A DNA stretch of 64,000 nt from Dromaius novaehollandiae (lineage: Eukaryota > Chordata > Aves > Casuariiformes > Dromaiidae): the NCBI RefSeq assembly GCF_036370855.1, contig NC_088132.1:59372841-59436840 (forward strand), read 5' to 3'. The notes below the pieces were generated by a model. The model was not told where the DNA came from and ran no database searches. It worked only from the letters and a program-made list of their open reading frames with translations. Every line of letters starts with the position of its first letter. Position 1 is the first letter of the stretch. Of the stretch, positions 38,162 through 49,237 are shown piece by piece. Both the position numbers and the translations under genes were made by a program.

Positions 38162-38324
38162 TAAAGAGCATGTTCCCAAATTCCTCCAACTTGGGTCGTC
38201 CACCCTTCCCTCCAAAACATCAACAACACAGTAACTTCTTCAATAAGCTTCCTCTAAACATACCACCTACTCTTCTCTCTCACCAGCAAATTATTGATGC
38301 TCAGTTTAACTTTCAGAATGCAGC
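38162..38324 (+). CDS. TENT2: TENT2 exon 2: start codon, residues 1-52
   Basis: TENT2 (GLD2/PAPD4) is a cytoplasmic non-canonical poly(A) polymerase that adds AMP to 3' ends of mRNAs and some microRNAs, recruited by RNA-binding partners. The coding part starts at ATG 38170; the protein opens MFPNSSNLGRPPFPPKHQQ and continues to an IIDAQFNFQNA stretch, both closely matching the vertebrate GLD2 N-terminus. Donor GTAAGT follows at 38325, splitting codon 52 after two bases. This part of the protein is a disordered, N/Q/P-rich tail preceding the catalytic core. The exon may start at 38136 instead of 38162; the extra 26 bases would add an upstream ATG. Confidence 0.92.
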
Positions 38325-38967
38325 GTAAGTACAATAAGATTTGATTGGGGGTGGGAGGATGGATCTGTAAAAGACAGTTAACTGTCTTTTGAAAGAAGTA
38401 TTTCTGTTTATGGAGGATGGTTGTCAGTATTTTTAATATTGTACTGCATAAAACTTGAAATATAAAAAAGGTCTCTTGTGTAAAAATATAACTGTATCAC
38501 TTCTGTTGGTGACCTGCAAGTTTTAATGCTCTCCTGTGTGTAATACATGAGATATCACTTCACTAGTTACAGTTAATCTACAGTTCAGTTTTAACAAATG
38601 TGTATTCAATTGTGTATGTTCACTGGGGAATCCAGGAAGGAGATGAGAAGGGGAAGAAACATTTATGCTTGGGGTGAAATTTGAAAAATACTAGTGCTTT
38701 TAGCCTCTTAACTTTAATGCCGCCTTAAGCTAGTTTGTTTGGAAAGCTCTCACATATGCGCTCTGAAGAATGACCACCTTCCATTTTTCAATGAAATATA
38801 TGCTATATACTGAAACTTTCTTTTTGAATAGAAAGGACAGGTGTATTGTTTCTAAGAAAAAAAGGGCAGGACTTGCAGAGTTTTGTATTTACTGAAGAAA
38901 AGCAATCAAACAAAAAAGGTATCTTAGGTGTTGTATGAATAATAATTATGGACTGTAGTCTTTCTAG
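38325..38967 (+). other. TENT2: TENT2 intron 2
   Basis: A 643-base intron, GTAAGT...TTTCTAG. No internal feature recognised. Confidence 0.85.
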
Positions 38968-39084
38968 GGCTCTGTTGAGTGGGAACCTTGCAACTCTTCC
39001 AGCTGTTACGCCTCAGCCATTGACTTATGGAAATGGCAGTCCAATACATACATCTGCTGCCCCTACGTCATTCCGAGGAAGAAA
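38968..39084 (+). CDS. TENT2: TENT2 exon 3: residues 52-91
   Basis: Acceptor TTTCTAG before 38968 and donor GTAAGT at 39085 give an open frame that completes codon 52 and leaves two bases of codon 91. The peptide includes PLTYGNGSPIHTSA and SFRGRK, matching the conserved LTYGN-SPIQTSA and FRGRK motifs of GLD2. It belongs to the disordered N-terminal region. Confidence 0.92.
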
Positions 39085-41324
39085 GTAAGTTCTTCATATG
39101 TGTGTATAATTAATTAATTCTGATTACAGTGTATAACATGAATTCAGGTTGCACATACATTATATAATCTCTGTGGAACTTCTAATAGTGAATAAAGCCT
39201 TTCTGATGAAGTAGGCCACATTCACATGTCATGGCAATTTAAAGCATTCATGTACTTGCTTTTGAGAACTTTATTCAACATTAGTGATTTAATATGTGTA
39301 GTTTTTCTCTTACAGTTGTGACCTAACAGAACTGACTTTTTTCTTTTATTTTAATATTGCAGTAGATCCTAGTCTATGTGTGCTTGACTGTTAGAAGGCT
39401 TGTGTCAATACGTTGAATGTTTTCTTGTTGATTTATCAAGTTGAGAATAAAATTGTTCCTTCAGTGTTTTCTGGGAATCATGATGTTCTTCCGATGATGC
39501 ACTACATATTTCTCCTGCTTTTCTTAATTACGTGAAGTTTTATTTTTCAAATGCAAAGTTCTAAAATCAAGCACTTGGAGGGGGGGGATTTTATGAAAAC
39601 ATAATTTTTCTCCTTTTTGGAAAAACTTTACTTATTTAGATAACTTCCTTTGTGCAACAATAAGAGAAATTCCAGATGAGTGCGACTCTATTTTTTCCTA
39701 ACGTTTTAGAAAAATGATTTTCCTATCCTGCTTATCAGTTCAGAAATAATAGTTGATAAATGTTTGTAGAATTTTTAATAATTCTGTGAATCAGGTGGTA
39801 GGGAGGAAGCCTTAAGTAATCCCATCTTTGAAACTCTTGCCTGTACACTATTCCTCTTGATTTAACAGTTGAGAGGATACAAATAGTTAAATACATAGTG
39901 TTAAGCTATAGTTGGTTATATAGGTATCTCATTAACTAAAGAAAGTCCTGGTTTCACATGCTGCATGCATATTTTTCCCTTGAGCAGTCTGACTTATGGA
40001 AAGCTATGCTGTGTTAAGGGATTTGCAGTCAAGTAGTTCTTTAGATCTTGAATCAACTCTTCTTAAGGTATTTTCCCTGAAGATCAGTTCATGTAAGTTC
40101 TTCTCAGCTAAAATATACTGAAATAACTTCATATTTTGATTTAATGTTACATTATGAGTTCCTTTAAGACTGTCGTAGGTACTGTTATCAGTAACTTCTA
40201 TCAGACAGAAGCTGAAAACTTGAAAACTGAAATGATGACTTGAGGTCTTGTCAGTTAAATCTTTAATTAATATTATCTGTCTGGGTCCTCAAACAGTTCT
40301 GATGCCAACCTTTCTAACTACAAGGGATAACTGTAGTTTTATTGATAGTCAATTTGTTCATACATAATATGAACACTTGAATGTCATGCTTTTTTAAGCA
40401 TGTGAATATCCCCATAATGGTTAGCTTATATGCAGGCACTTAATGTATAAACAAAACATGAATGTCGTCTTTTATATTCTTTAATGTGGTAGAATGTGAT
40501 ATTCAACCACTTCACCTGTCAGTACAACTTTTTCTTAATAAAGAGTTCAGATGCCAAGGGGCTATACATAAGATCACGATTTCTTTTTAAGTACATATGA
40601 ATTTCTGTGACTAATGAGTTAATGTGGAGATAAAAGTTTATGTTGCAAAATGAGACATTAGGTTTATGACCTACATAGCTTAATACAATCATTAGTTTGA
40701 TTTGTCAAATGAATAGTGGTTCTTTTTTGCCCAGATTACACATTTTACTGTCTGTACAATCTAAGCCTACACAGACAAATGCTACATTTTGAATGGCTAT
40801 TGTGGTAAGTTTTTATTTTTTTCCTCCCTTCCCCACTGTTGGATTTCTTATTAATCACTGGGTATTCAGAACTCACAAAACTTCTCACTGCACTTCTGTT
40901 GATTTTTATTTTAAAAAAATACACTTACATAGTCTGTATGTATCTTTTGGGGAAAAAGAAAAAGAAAAAAATATATGGTCACAAATATAGTATGACCAGC
41001 ATTCATCTTTTCTAGTTATCCTGCTTGACTGAATTGCCATTTGGTTTCAGCTGGTTAATATAAGTGCTCTTGTTAAGCAGTTGCATCAATCCACTTCAAG
41101 GGTAGCTGCACTTTTGCAGTTGTGTGTTCTCTTGCATTTCCCATTCCAGGTTTATTTCACCTGATATCTAGGATGGGCACGCCTTTCGATTCTGTAGAAT
41201 GCTTCTTGGTCTTAGTGAAATAGCCACAGTAATTAATCATAAGTATTTGTACTTTGTAGCAAGTATACTTTAATTATATGTTGGAGCTTGCAAGCTAGAG
41301 GAATTACTGTCTTGTTTTTTGTAG
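39085..41324 (+). other. TENT2: TENT2 intron 3
   Basis: A 2240-base AT-rich intron, GTAAGT...TTTTTTGTAG. No gene or structured element recognised; it contains an A-rich AAAGA run near 40960. Confidence 0.8.
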
Positions 41325-41574
41325 GAGACTAAGTGAACAAAATGTTCCATATGATGTTAAACGGCAGCGGTTTCATTCGCCTCATCGCGAAACAACTGTA
41401 GTTAACCAAACAGTGCCTTTACCAGAAGAACGTAGATACTCCTTCCCAGGATCAATTCCATCTCAACTGTTTCATGCACATTACGTACCAGATTTAACTG
41501 GATGTGTTCCTCCATTACGTGACGCTTCATTTTCAGACCCTATAGAGACCACGCTCCCTGTAGCCAAAGATAAG
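41325..41574 (+). CDS. TENT2: TENT2 exon 4: residues 91-174
   Basis: Starts after TTTTTTGTAG and ends in phase 0 at AAAGATAAG, with donor GTAATA. Translated motifs are KRLSEQN, KRQRFHSPH, a VVNQTVPLPEERRYS stretch, HAHYVPDL and TLPVAKDK, in the order known for GLD2. The basic KRQR cluster could act in nuclear import or RNA contact (inference). Reading through the donor adds 28 codons before a stop, so intron retention would truncate the protein before the catalytic domain. Confidence 0.93.
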
Positions 41575-42673
41575 GTAATACCTTTATGTTGTCCTGGTGA
41601 GAAGGTGAGACTCTGTGATGCTGTGGGAGACAACAAAAACTTCCGCAGGGTTCTTTGATAGTGTCATGATCTCTCTGCTGCTGAGCTTTATTTATAAGGA
41701 ATAGCAGTGTGTCAGTAAATGTAGCTGCTGCTATAGTCCTCCCAGTTCTGTATAGCCTCTTTGTTTGTGTGTTTGGTTTTGGAGGGTTTTTTGTTTGTTG
41801 TTGATTTCCTGAAATCAGCCTATCTGATCTAGGCATAGTAGGAATTGGAGGGATGGTCCATGTGTTGCATGATTAAGAAAGGAGAGGAGGGAAATGCTGG
41901 TGAAATAAGCCAGTAACGTGGGAGAAGCCTGTTTTGAATAAATATGATATGGGGCCTGTAAAGATGCCCTCTGCTTCTCTTCAGAAGGAGATAAAAGTTA
42001 CTGTTCATTTGTATATATGTAGGAGAGAATGTCATCTTCAAGTGGACAATGGAGTCGGAACTGTTTCTTTTTTTTAAAAAAAAAAAACCTTGCAGCTAAT
42101 CATTCTTTGTATTTCATCTTGCATCAGCACAATGGAAGGTTTTTTAGTATAAATATTTGTCTGTTGATTATAGTGTATAGCAATATTGTCATTAAAGAAA
42201 CAATTAACACCTGCTTCCACCAAAGATGACTACTTCTTTGATAGTTTGAGTGGGGTTGAAATTAAAAAAGCTAACTTAAATCAGTTTTTTATCTTCATTT
42301 TTCTCCTTATTATAGGTCAAACTAGTGACTTTAAAGTCAGCAGAAGGTATCTGTGGTCTTTCACTGCTTGATCTCTGAAAAGCTGCAGATACTGATGGAG
42401 CAAAACTTATTTTCTTTGGATAGACATCTTTTCTAAGACTGGACAAACTTTATATTAAAAACTGCAGAAACTTCTTGTGGAGAGGTGTTCAATATGAATT
42501 TAAGCAGGATAAAACTCCAAACAAAGGAATAGATTATGGGAAACAATGCTGGCATTTAATTTATTTGCTTGTTAGTGCAATCTTTTCTGTTTTCTATTTT
42601 TCATATAGTCGCATCTGATAGGAAAGAATGTTTTACTGCCCTTTACCTTTACTTTTTGAATGTGTGTGTCAAG
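41575..42673 (+). other. TENT2: TENT2 intron 4
   Basis: A 1099-base intron, GTAATA...TGTGTGTCAAG. The acceptor is atypical: a TG-rich stretch separates the pyrimidine tract from an AAG acceptor. Confidence 0.75.
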
Positions 42674-42788
42674 TTAAGTCAGCAGGTTTTGGAGCTGTTT
42701 CAAGCGTGTCAGCAACAGACCTGTGATTTGAACAGAAAAGAACTCTGCAGAACAGAACTCCAGAGGGAAATTCAGCGAATTTTTCCAC
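42674..42788 (+). CDS. TENT2: TENT2 exon 5: residues 175-213
   Basis: Encodes a helical lead-in to the nucleotidyltransferase fold, starting LSQQVLELFQACQQQ and including ELCRTELQREIQRIFP. Donor GTATGT at 42789 leaves one base of codon 213. The start after AAG keeps the LSQQ seen in other GLD2 proteins. Two in-frame AGs at 42681-42682 and 42684-42685 would delete three or four residues (LSQ or LSQQ) if used instead. Confidence 0.9.
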
Positions 42789-42908
42789 GTATGTCTCAAA
42801 TCTGACCATTCAGTATCAGTTTGAATGTTCTTCACATTCACAGTTCTCCCTTCTTCCCAAACAAGGACATGTCCCATCAGTTTTTCTTCTGTGATCCTCT
42901 TGTTACAG
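42789..42908 (+). other. TENT2: TENT2 intron 5 (short)
   Basis: Only 120 bases, GTATGT...TTGTTACAG, by far the shortest intron of the gene here. It is near the lower limit for efficient vertebrate splicing, so exons 5 and 6 may be recognised by intron definition. Confidence 0.85.
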
Positions 42909-43000
42909 AGAGCAGACTCTTTTTGGTTGGATCCTCACTGAATGGCTTTGGCACTCGTAGCAGTGATGGTGACTTGTGCCTCGTGATTAAAGAAGAGCCA
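42909..43000 (+). CDS. TENT2: TENT2 exon 6: residues 213-243, catalytic DxD motif
   Basis: Carries the nucleotidyltransferase signature: SRLFLVGSSLNGFGTR then SSDGDLCLVIK. G220-S221 is the GS motif that positions the nucleotide. D232 and D234 are the first two metal-binding catalytic aspartates of the polymerase beta-like family, and both are present. Donor GTAAGT at 43001, phase 0. Confidence 0.95.
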
Positions 43001-44018
43001 GTAAGTAATTTAAAAATATAATTAAAGTCTGTTTGGTGCACTTTCTGGAACCAGAGCACTTTAAATTCAGTAAATATTTTAAAAATGTATGTGCTTTTAG
43101 TAAGCTTGATTCTAAAATGAGAAACATGGTCAAATCTTTTGATTTAATAATATATTTTTGCACTAATAGTAGCTATGAACTGTAGCTCCTGTAATGTTGC
43201 AAGTATGAATTTGACCTTAAAAACATTTTAATCCTGCAAAATCTTTGAAAATTAAGCATTACCGTAATTTCACAAATGGACAAAGTACAGAGTAACAGAG
43301 AAGTGTTGATTAAAGAGCTCTGATTCTTTTAGAGACAGGAACAACTTTTATTAAGTGCTTTTGTGTTTTATTTAATTGTTTAGATTCTTAGCTAACACAT
43401 TGAAAAAACAAAACCAGACATTTCCATAAGTGTATGTTAAATAACTTTCCTCCTTTTTAGAACTGTTTCTGTGGTGAAATTGTCATATGAAAAGCTAGGG
43501 CAACCTTCCCACTGAGATAAAATCCTATAAGATAATGTGAAGGCTTTTTTAGAGAGGTAGTAACAACAAAAGTTTTAGTGTGCAGTCACAAAAATGAACT
43601 TGATAATACAAACTATCTTAAGCATTTTTGTTGAGAGAAAACTTTTATATGTGGAGTTTGAAAGAAAAGACATAACCAAAAAGGTAAACAGAGGATATTT
43701 TTGGAAGAATTGAAACATCGTGAATGAAAGGAATTACATTTTTATTTAAGTGGGGCTAGCTTTCCTTCAGAGTTCTAAGATTTCTGAATGTCTGCTAGTT
43801 ACTTCAGATCTAAATTAGTTTGTGTGGCTTTTCCCAAATTAAATATATATGTAGACTGAGGAATGTATTGGTATGCATGTGTACATGTTTGCTTTTTATT
43901 ATGAGACTTAATAGACTTTCCCTTTATTTGAAAAGTAAAGCATGCTAGTTATATAAGGATAAAAAAACCTAAATGGGTTATAACATTTTTATTCTTTAAT
44001 TTTAATATCATGTTTCAG
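43001..44018 (+). other. TENT2: TENT2 intron 6
   Basis: A 1018-base intron, GTAAGT...TGTTTCAG; nothing else recognised. Confidence 0.85.
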
Positions 44019-44085
44019 GTAAATCAGAAGACTGAAGCAAGACATATACTCAGCTTAGTCCAAAAACTCTTCAGTTCTAAGCTTT
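44019..44085 (+). CDS. TENT2: TENT2 exon 7: residues 244-266
   Basis: Acceptor TTTCAG, donor GTAAGT at 44086. The peptide VNQKTEARHILSLVQKLF is followed by SSKL, and one base is left for codon 266. It forms a helix between the DxD strand and the third catalytic strand in the family fold (established for GLD2 structures; placement here is by alignment). Confidence 0.92.
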
Positions 44086-44531
44086 GTAAGTTCCAGGCTA
44101 CAGCGAGGTGGTAAGATTATTGGCAATTCTGGAAGTAGTGTTGATGTACAGTTATAACTACTTGTGTACTTGCATGTTGTCTAGTTTCTAATCATAGCAT
44201 TTTTTTTGCAGAAAAGCGAAACAGACTTTCTTATTTTGTATGACGGAATTGATGGATAGTAATCAGAACAACCGAAGGGCTACCCTCCAAACTAGTAGAT
44301 TTCGAGAATGGGTAGCATTTAAAATGACTTTTTCTAATTGTGGTCCATGATTCAAAAGTGGATTTCTGTTTGGAAACCTCTGTTAGTGAACTATTATTTC
44401 TCTTTTAGATTGCAGTGCTTTCCTCAAGACAGTACTCTAAAAAGTTGTAAAGTAAGATGTCACTCACAATAGACCATGTAGAAATTTCTTACGGACCTTG
44501 ATACTAGTGAAATAGTTATCCTAGGTGTCTA

Positions 44532-45065
44532 GTGAAGGAGATATTAAGTGTTGACAGTATCTGCATGTATAGGAGAAACAGGTCAACTCATAGTTCTTGT
44601 AAGTTGTTGTTTAGATTCCCTTTAGATGAAGAATTCACAGGGGCAGTTCTTCACTTAGAAGTGAAAACCTCCTGCTTCAAAGAGGTTTCTGTACCATCCT
44701 TTGAATTATTAATAGACAACAGGATCTTTGATATCAGTGACTGTCCACTCAGTTCTCAAACTTGTGATATGTTCTTTGATGCCGTTCCTTATGTTGCTGT
44801 TCTGAATCGTCCTGCAATGGTAAGAGGAACAAACCATAAATTTCATTGCAGACTTCAAAACATCTTCACTGGGAGGTGTCTGTACCTGGATTTCAGCAGC
44901 TCACTTGAGGAGAGCCTGATGTATCTATCTCAGTATAGGCATCTGATGTTTAATGGCTTATTGCTATTATATGCTGATGTTTGCATAAGCGGTCTGGAGC
45001 TTAGTCTGGTATGGCTAGGATACAAGTTATTCCAGTGCTTTCTAGGAAGCACAGTGATAAAATAG
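44532..45065 (+). other. Unidentified open reading frame in TENT2 intron 7
   Basis: A 177-codon open stretch; the first ATG is at 44565, leaving 166 codons. I recognise no domain. The C-terminal half is hydrophobic and leucine-rich (LLLLYADV, LVWLGYKLF). At this base composition such a length is uncommon but possible by chance in 64 kb. There is no promoter, poly(A) tail or flanking duplication to support a retrogene. Most likely fortuitous. Confidence 0.15.
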
Positions 45066-48000
45066 TTGTGTTTTCAGGGACCTGAAAGGGAGCGTTTAAA
45101 TAACTTGTGACCCTCTTTTCTTTTTTCAAGAGGCTGTGTTCTGTGAGATGGCTTTAGACAAAATCAAGTTTGTGTGCTGGGGAATACCAGTCACAGAAAG
45201 ACATCGCTGTCATGTGGGAGTGATCCCTGAAGGTTTTTATTATGTCATGGCCCATGTCTGATGCAAGGCAAGAGGGAGCTAGGAAAGCAAGTACCTTTCT
45301 TGAGCTTCATTTAGTCAAATGTTCTTTGGAAGGTGAGGCAGGACAAAACACTGCTCATCTTACAGCTCCTGCGTGACTCTGTCAGTTGTGTTATCTAGAA
45401 CTCTTAGATCATCTTTTCTTAATTCTAACATCTCTATGGGCATGATGCTCTGTCTTATACCTAGCCCTTTATCTTTTTTTCTTATAGTATGGATGCTCAG
45501 GGCTAGAATTTATAGACAGAAGTTGTTGAAAATTGTTTTACTTTCACATGGTTCAAAATAGAAATGCTTTTCCATATGGGTCTTTCCATTTGGCTTACTC
45601 CATTTACAAGCTATAGCTCAACTATGCTGAAGTCTAATACCTCTGAAACAAGTAAGTGTGCCAGTTACTTTGATTAAAGCATACTTAGGCAAATACAATT
45701 GCTGTCATCCACTTGTTCAGAATAACTTTTCTTTTGAAGATAGACTTTGAAAGCTGTCAGATAGGTTCATGTGGTTTTTCTCTACTCTTGGGTAGACAGT
45801 CTTAGTAGTATGCTTCAGTGGTACTCTGTTTGTATGGCTGTTCATTGTCAGCTCCAGACTGGCTGTTAAGTTTAGTGGTTGTGTGTGTGTGTGGTTTTTT
45901 TGTTTTTTTGTTTTTGTTTTTTTATTATAGCACTGCAATTTTTGTTTAAATGATTTCCTACCTCCTCCTGTCTTCAGAAGTCATCTGCTGCTTAATCACC
46001 AAAAGTGGGATCTACAAGTACAGATACTTAGAGGAAGTGTGTGGCAATTGTAATTCTTTTGAGACATTAAATACAAATGGAATCTAGGGCTGTAATTCGC
46101 CTTTTTGTTGCTTAGAAACTTGAATCAGAATTTCAGGTGCAGTGGTCACGAGGGCCACACTTGTGGCCTTTAAAGGCAGAGCATGAGTACATGTATGCTG
46201 CTACTGTATATAAAAGCAAGTGTAAGATTGGTCTGTACAGAACTGCTTTAAGAACTGCAGTTTCATTAAGCAAGCTTGTTGCATGTGTTCCTCTTTTTAA
46301 TGACAAAAATGGTATGAAACCTCTTCTAATCATTATTCTTAAGTTTTGTGCTGTCCAGTTAATACATGTGATGGTATCCTGTAATGTTAAAGAAATCCTT
46401 TTTTGACCATACTGTTTAAACAGTTTCTTCAGTTTTGGGATAGAAAGACTGCAGCTGTATTCACATTCCCAGCAAGTGTGTGAGTTGTTGTTATACGTAT
46501 TCCTTGCCTCATATAAGAGAATAAAAATAAACATAGTTTAGGCCAAGCATGAAGTGAAGTAAACATGTGCTAGGATGTGTGAGAGACCAGAAGGGGGAGG
46601 AGGGAGAAGTCATTTGATACTACTTAAAGCTGAATTCTTGGACTGCCAGGTTTTATAAAAGAGTTAAAGGGGTAAACAGAAATAATTTTTGATAAAGAGG
46701 ATATCTGCAGAATAGATAGTGTTCCAAGCATTTTTAGCCCTTCCTCAGTTGTAGAATGAGCGAAACTTCAGTTTAGAAACTTGGGAGAAATTTTTCTAGA
46801 TGTACTTCTTAAAAGCGTCATTTTTCTTTCTTCCTGTACTCTGTGGTGTTTCTGTACATACCAAAAGGAAGGCAATACAAAGAAAGTGATTCTTTGCTTA
46901 TCCCACCTTAATTTCATGATTGATTGATAAATTGGGAAGCATTCCGAGTTCAGCTTCGTTTCTGTTTCACAGTTTGCCTTTCTTTTAGGCAAATCATCTT
47001 ATAAACTTTATATGCCATCTCTTTTACCTTTGTATATGGTTAACTGTGATTGTTAGGTAATTGTTTGATTCTGGGAAGACTGGGAAGTGGATTCAAAGTT
47101 TAGATAAACTCCAGATTCTTTTGATTTCAAGTTTGCAAAAGGTAACAAGCGTGAGTAAGGAATTTGAGGCCATTGAATTTAAAGACTTATAGCAGAGGCT
47201 TTTCTTTGTTGTCAGTCTCTGCATCTAGAACACTAACTAAAATCAAGATGTGCTCTTTTTTTGAATAGCCTGGTCACAGTGTAAAGTGGGAGGAAGCTTC
47301 TAGTATCTATTCAGCTCTCGGTGTTCTAGGGGACATACTAGTCTCAAATTTAGGTGCTGTGTTTCTGCAGATTCAGAATTGAATTCATTTGAACATCAAT
47401 CGAGCAGTACTGGGTTGACTGGTGCTTAATATCTGAATAAATAAGGAGGAGCTCATTTTCTCTTAGTTATACAAAGAGGCGCAGTAGTGTCGGGACTAGA
47501 TATCAGGATGGAATCCACCCAACAGTTGTCTGGTGGGCAAAGCGCAACAATGAGGGGAATCAATGTAACTCGAACTCAAAATCGATGAGTGAACAGCCTT
47601 GAAAAACTTACTGATAGGTGAGAACATAAAATACTGCATGATGGTATAGGTATAAGTCTGTCTTTAATTTTCCCTAAACACTGGGTGGAAAGCAAAATGT
47701 TCCCTTGAAAAAGACTCTTCATTCTCTGTGCATTCCTACCTGATTAGGATTAAGATCTTAAAGCATTTCTCTCTTTCTTGCTCATGGTAAGATTGTAAAT
47801 GAGGTAAAGCAGTCAGTGTCTTAATAAATGTGACCTGGAAACAGTATTTCTCAAACTTGCTATGTCTCCCTGGCATATTCTTTGCAACTGTACAGTATCT
47901 CTAAACTTCCTGCTGTAAAAACAAATGTTAACTTATTAATTAGACTAACTTGCTTTGCTGCATTGTACAGATGGTAAAAGTTAATGGGTTTAAAATGACA

Positions 48001-48101
48001 TCATGTAAGAATTTAAAATGTCTGTCTTACCTAGAAGAATACTCAAGTGCAAATATTCTTCTCAGCTGAAAATAGATTTTAAAAAAAAAGCCCCAAACAC
48101 C

Positions 48102-48132
48102 CCCCCCACTCCCCCCCCCCCCCAAAAAAAAA
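48102..48132. repeat. C-homopolymer cluster with A-run
   Basis: C7 (48102-48108 within a longer C-rich run) and C13 (48111-48123), followed by A9. The minus strand has several long G tracts and could form a G-quadruplex; on the transcribed sense strand it would be a C-rich pyrimidine stretch. Prone to length variation and sequencing error. Confidence 0.8.
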
Positions 48133-49194
48133 GTATTGCTCCCATTCAGACTGTTTTGGAGTAGCTGCTCTATCTGGAACTCTTGGTATCCTGTTGTGAT
48201 TAATAAAAAAATATCATATGATCAATATGTATTATTAGTAATAAGTTGGCACTACACTGTTGTTACTGTTTAAGTTTTATTCTGTATTCTTTTATTAAAG
48301 GTATATAGTTCCCTAGGCCTGTATATGGTCCTCATTCAGTTTATAAAATGTTTTCTGATACCAGTGGAAGAAAACCATTTCTATTTAGTCACAAGCATGG
48401 TTTTACAAAAAGTTGTCAGTTTGAAAGAAAAGTAAGTGAATTCTAAGTGTCAACAACTAATTCATCTTACCCTGAGTTGTACCCTCCTATAGCCTTCATG
48501 ATTCTACATCTGAACTTCTATGCCACCCAGGTTCTTTCTATAGTATAATCATACCTATAAGACTAGACTACATGTGCAGGATGCTAAAAATCTTTCTGGT
48601 ATGTACCATGTTTGAGATTAATATTTTGCACAGTTGCACTTTTTTCTGCAAAAGAAAGAAGAGATTTAAGCTGTTTCTTCTGAAATTATGCATGAATGGG
48701 TTACACATCAAAGAAGACTAAACACTTTTTTAAGTGACTGTGTTCTTTTTCACTACAACTGAAGTGGCATCTGTGATTTTTTTGTAGACATACCAGTTGT
48801 TGAAAATTGTGGAGCAGCTATGTGGAATTCTTTGCATGGTGGTTTTTGGCCCTTCTCGTCATAGCAGCAAGATCAGATATTTAGTTTACTAAGGCGTTTA
48901 TTCAATCTGAATGTATCTTAGAATTCCACAGTCTGTGTATGTGGCTCTTCCCTGGTATTTATGAAAAGTAATGCTCGTGCACAGTAGAGATTCTGGTAAT
49001 GGCACCATCAGCGTGAGCCAAAACGGAGGTACTCAGCAGCAAGTCACTGCCTTCTAACATCCTCTTTGCTCTGTTCCACCCTTGGAGAACAGACTGGATT
49101 GGATGGGGTGGGTGGGTTTTCTTCTTCTCTCCTTTTTCTTCCCTCTTTGCCTGGTTTGCCAATGTGGCATGAGTACCGTCAAGGGTTGGGAGGT

Positions 49195-49237
49195 GCTTGC
49201 AGACAAGCATATCGCTTGCAGACAAGCATATCGCTTG
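49195..49237. repeat. Perfect 19-bp tandem duplication (2.3 copies)
   Basis: The unit GCTTGCAGACAAGCATATC occurs at 49195-49213 and again at 49214-49232, followed by a partial third copy GCTTG. No mismatch separates the copies, so the duplication is recent or slippage-maintained. Each unit contains the short inverted repeat GCTTG...CAAGC. Confidence 0.9.
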
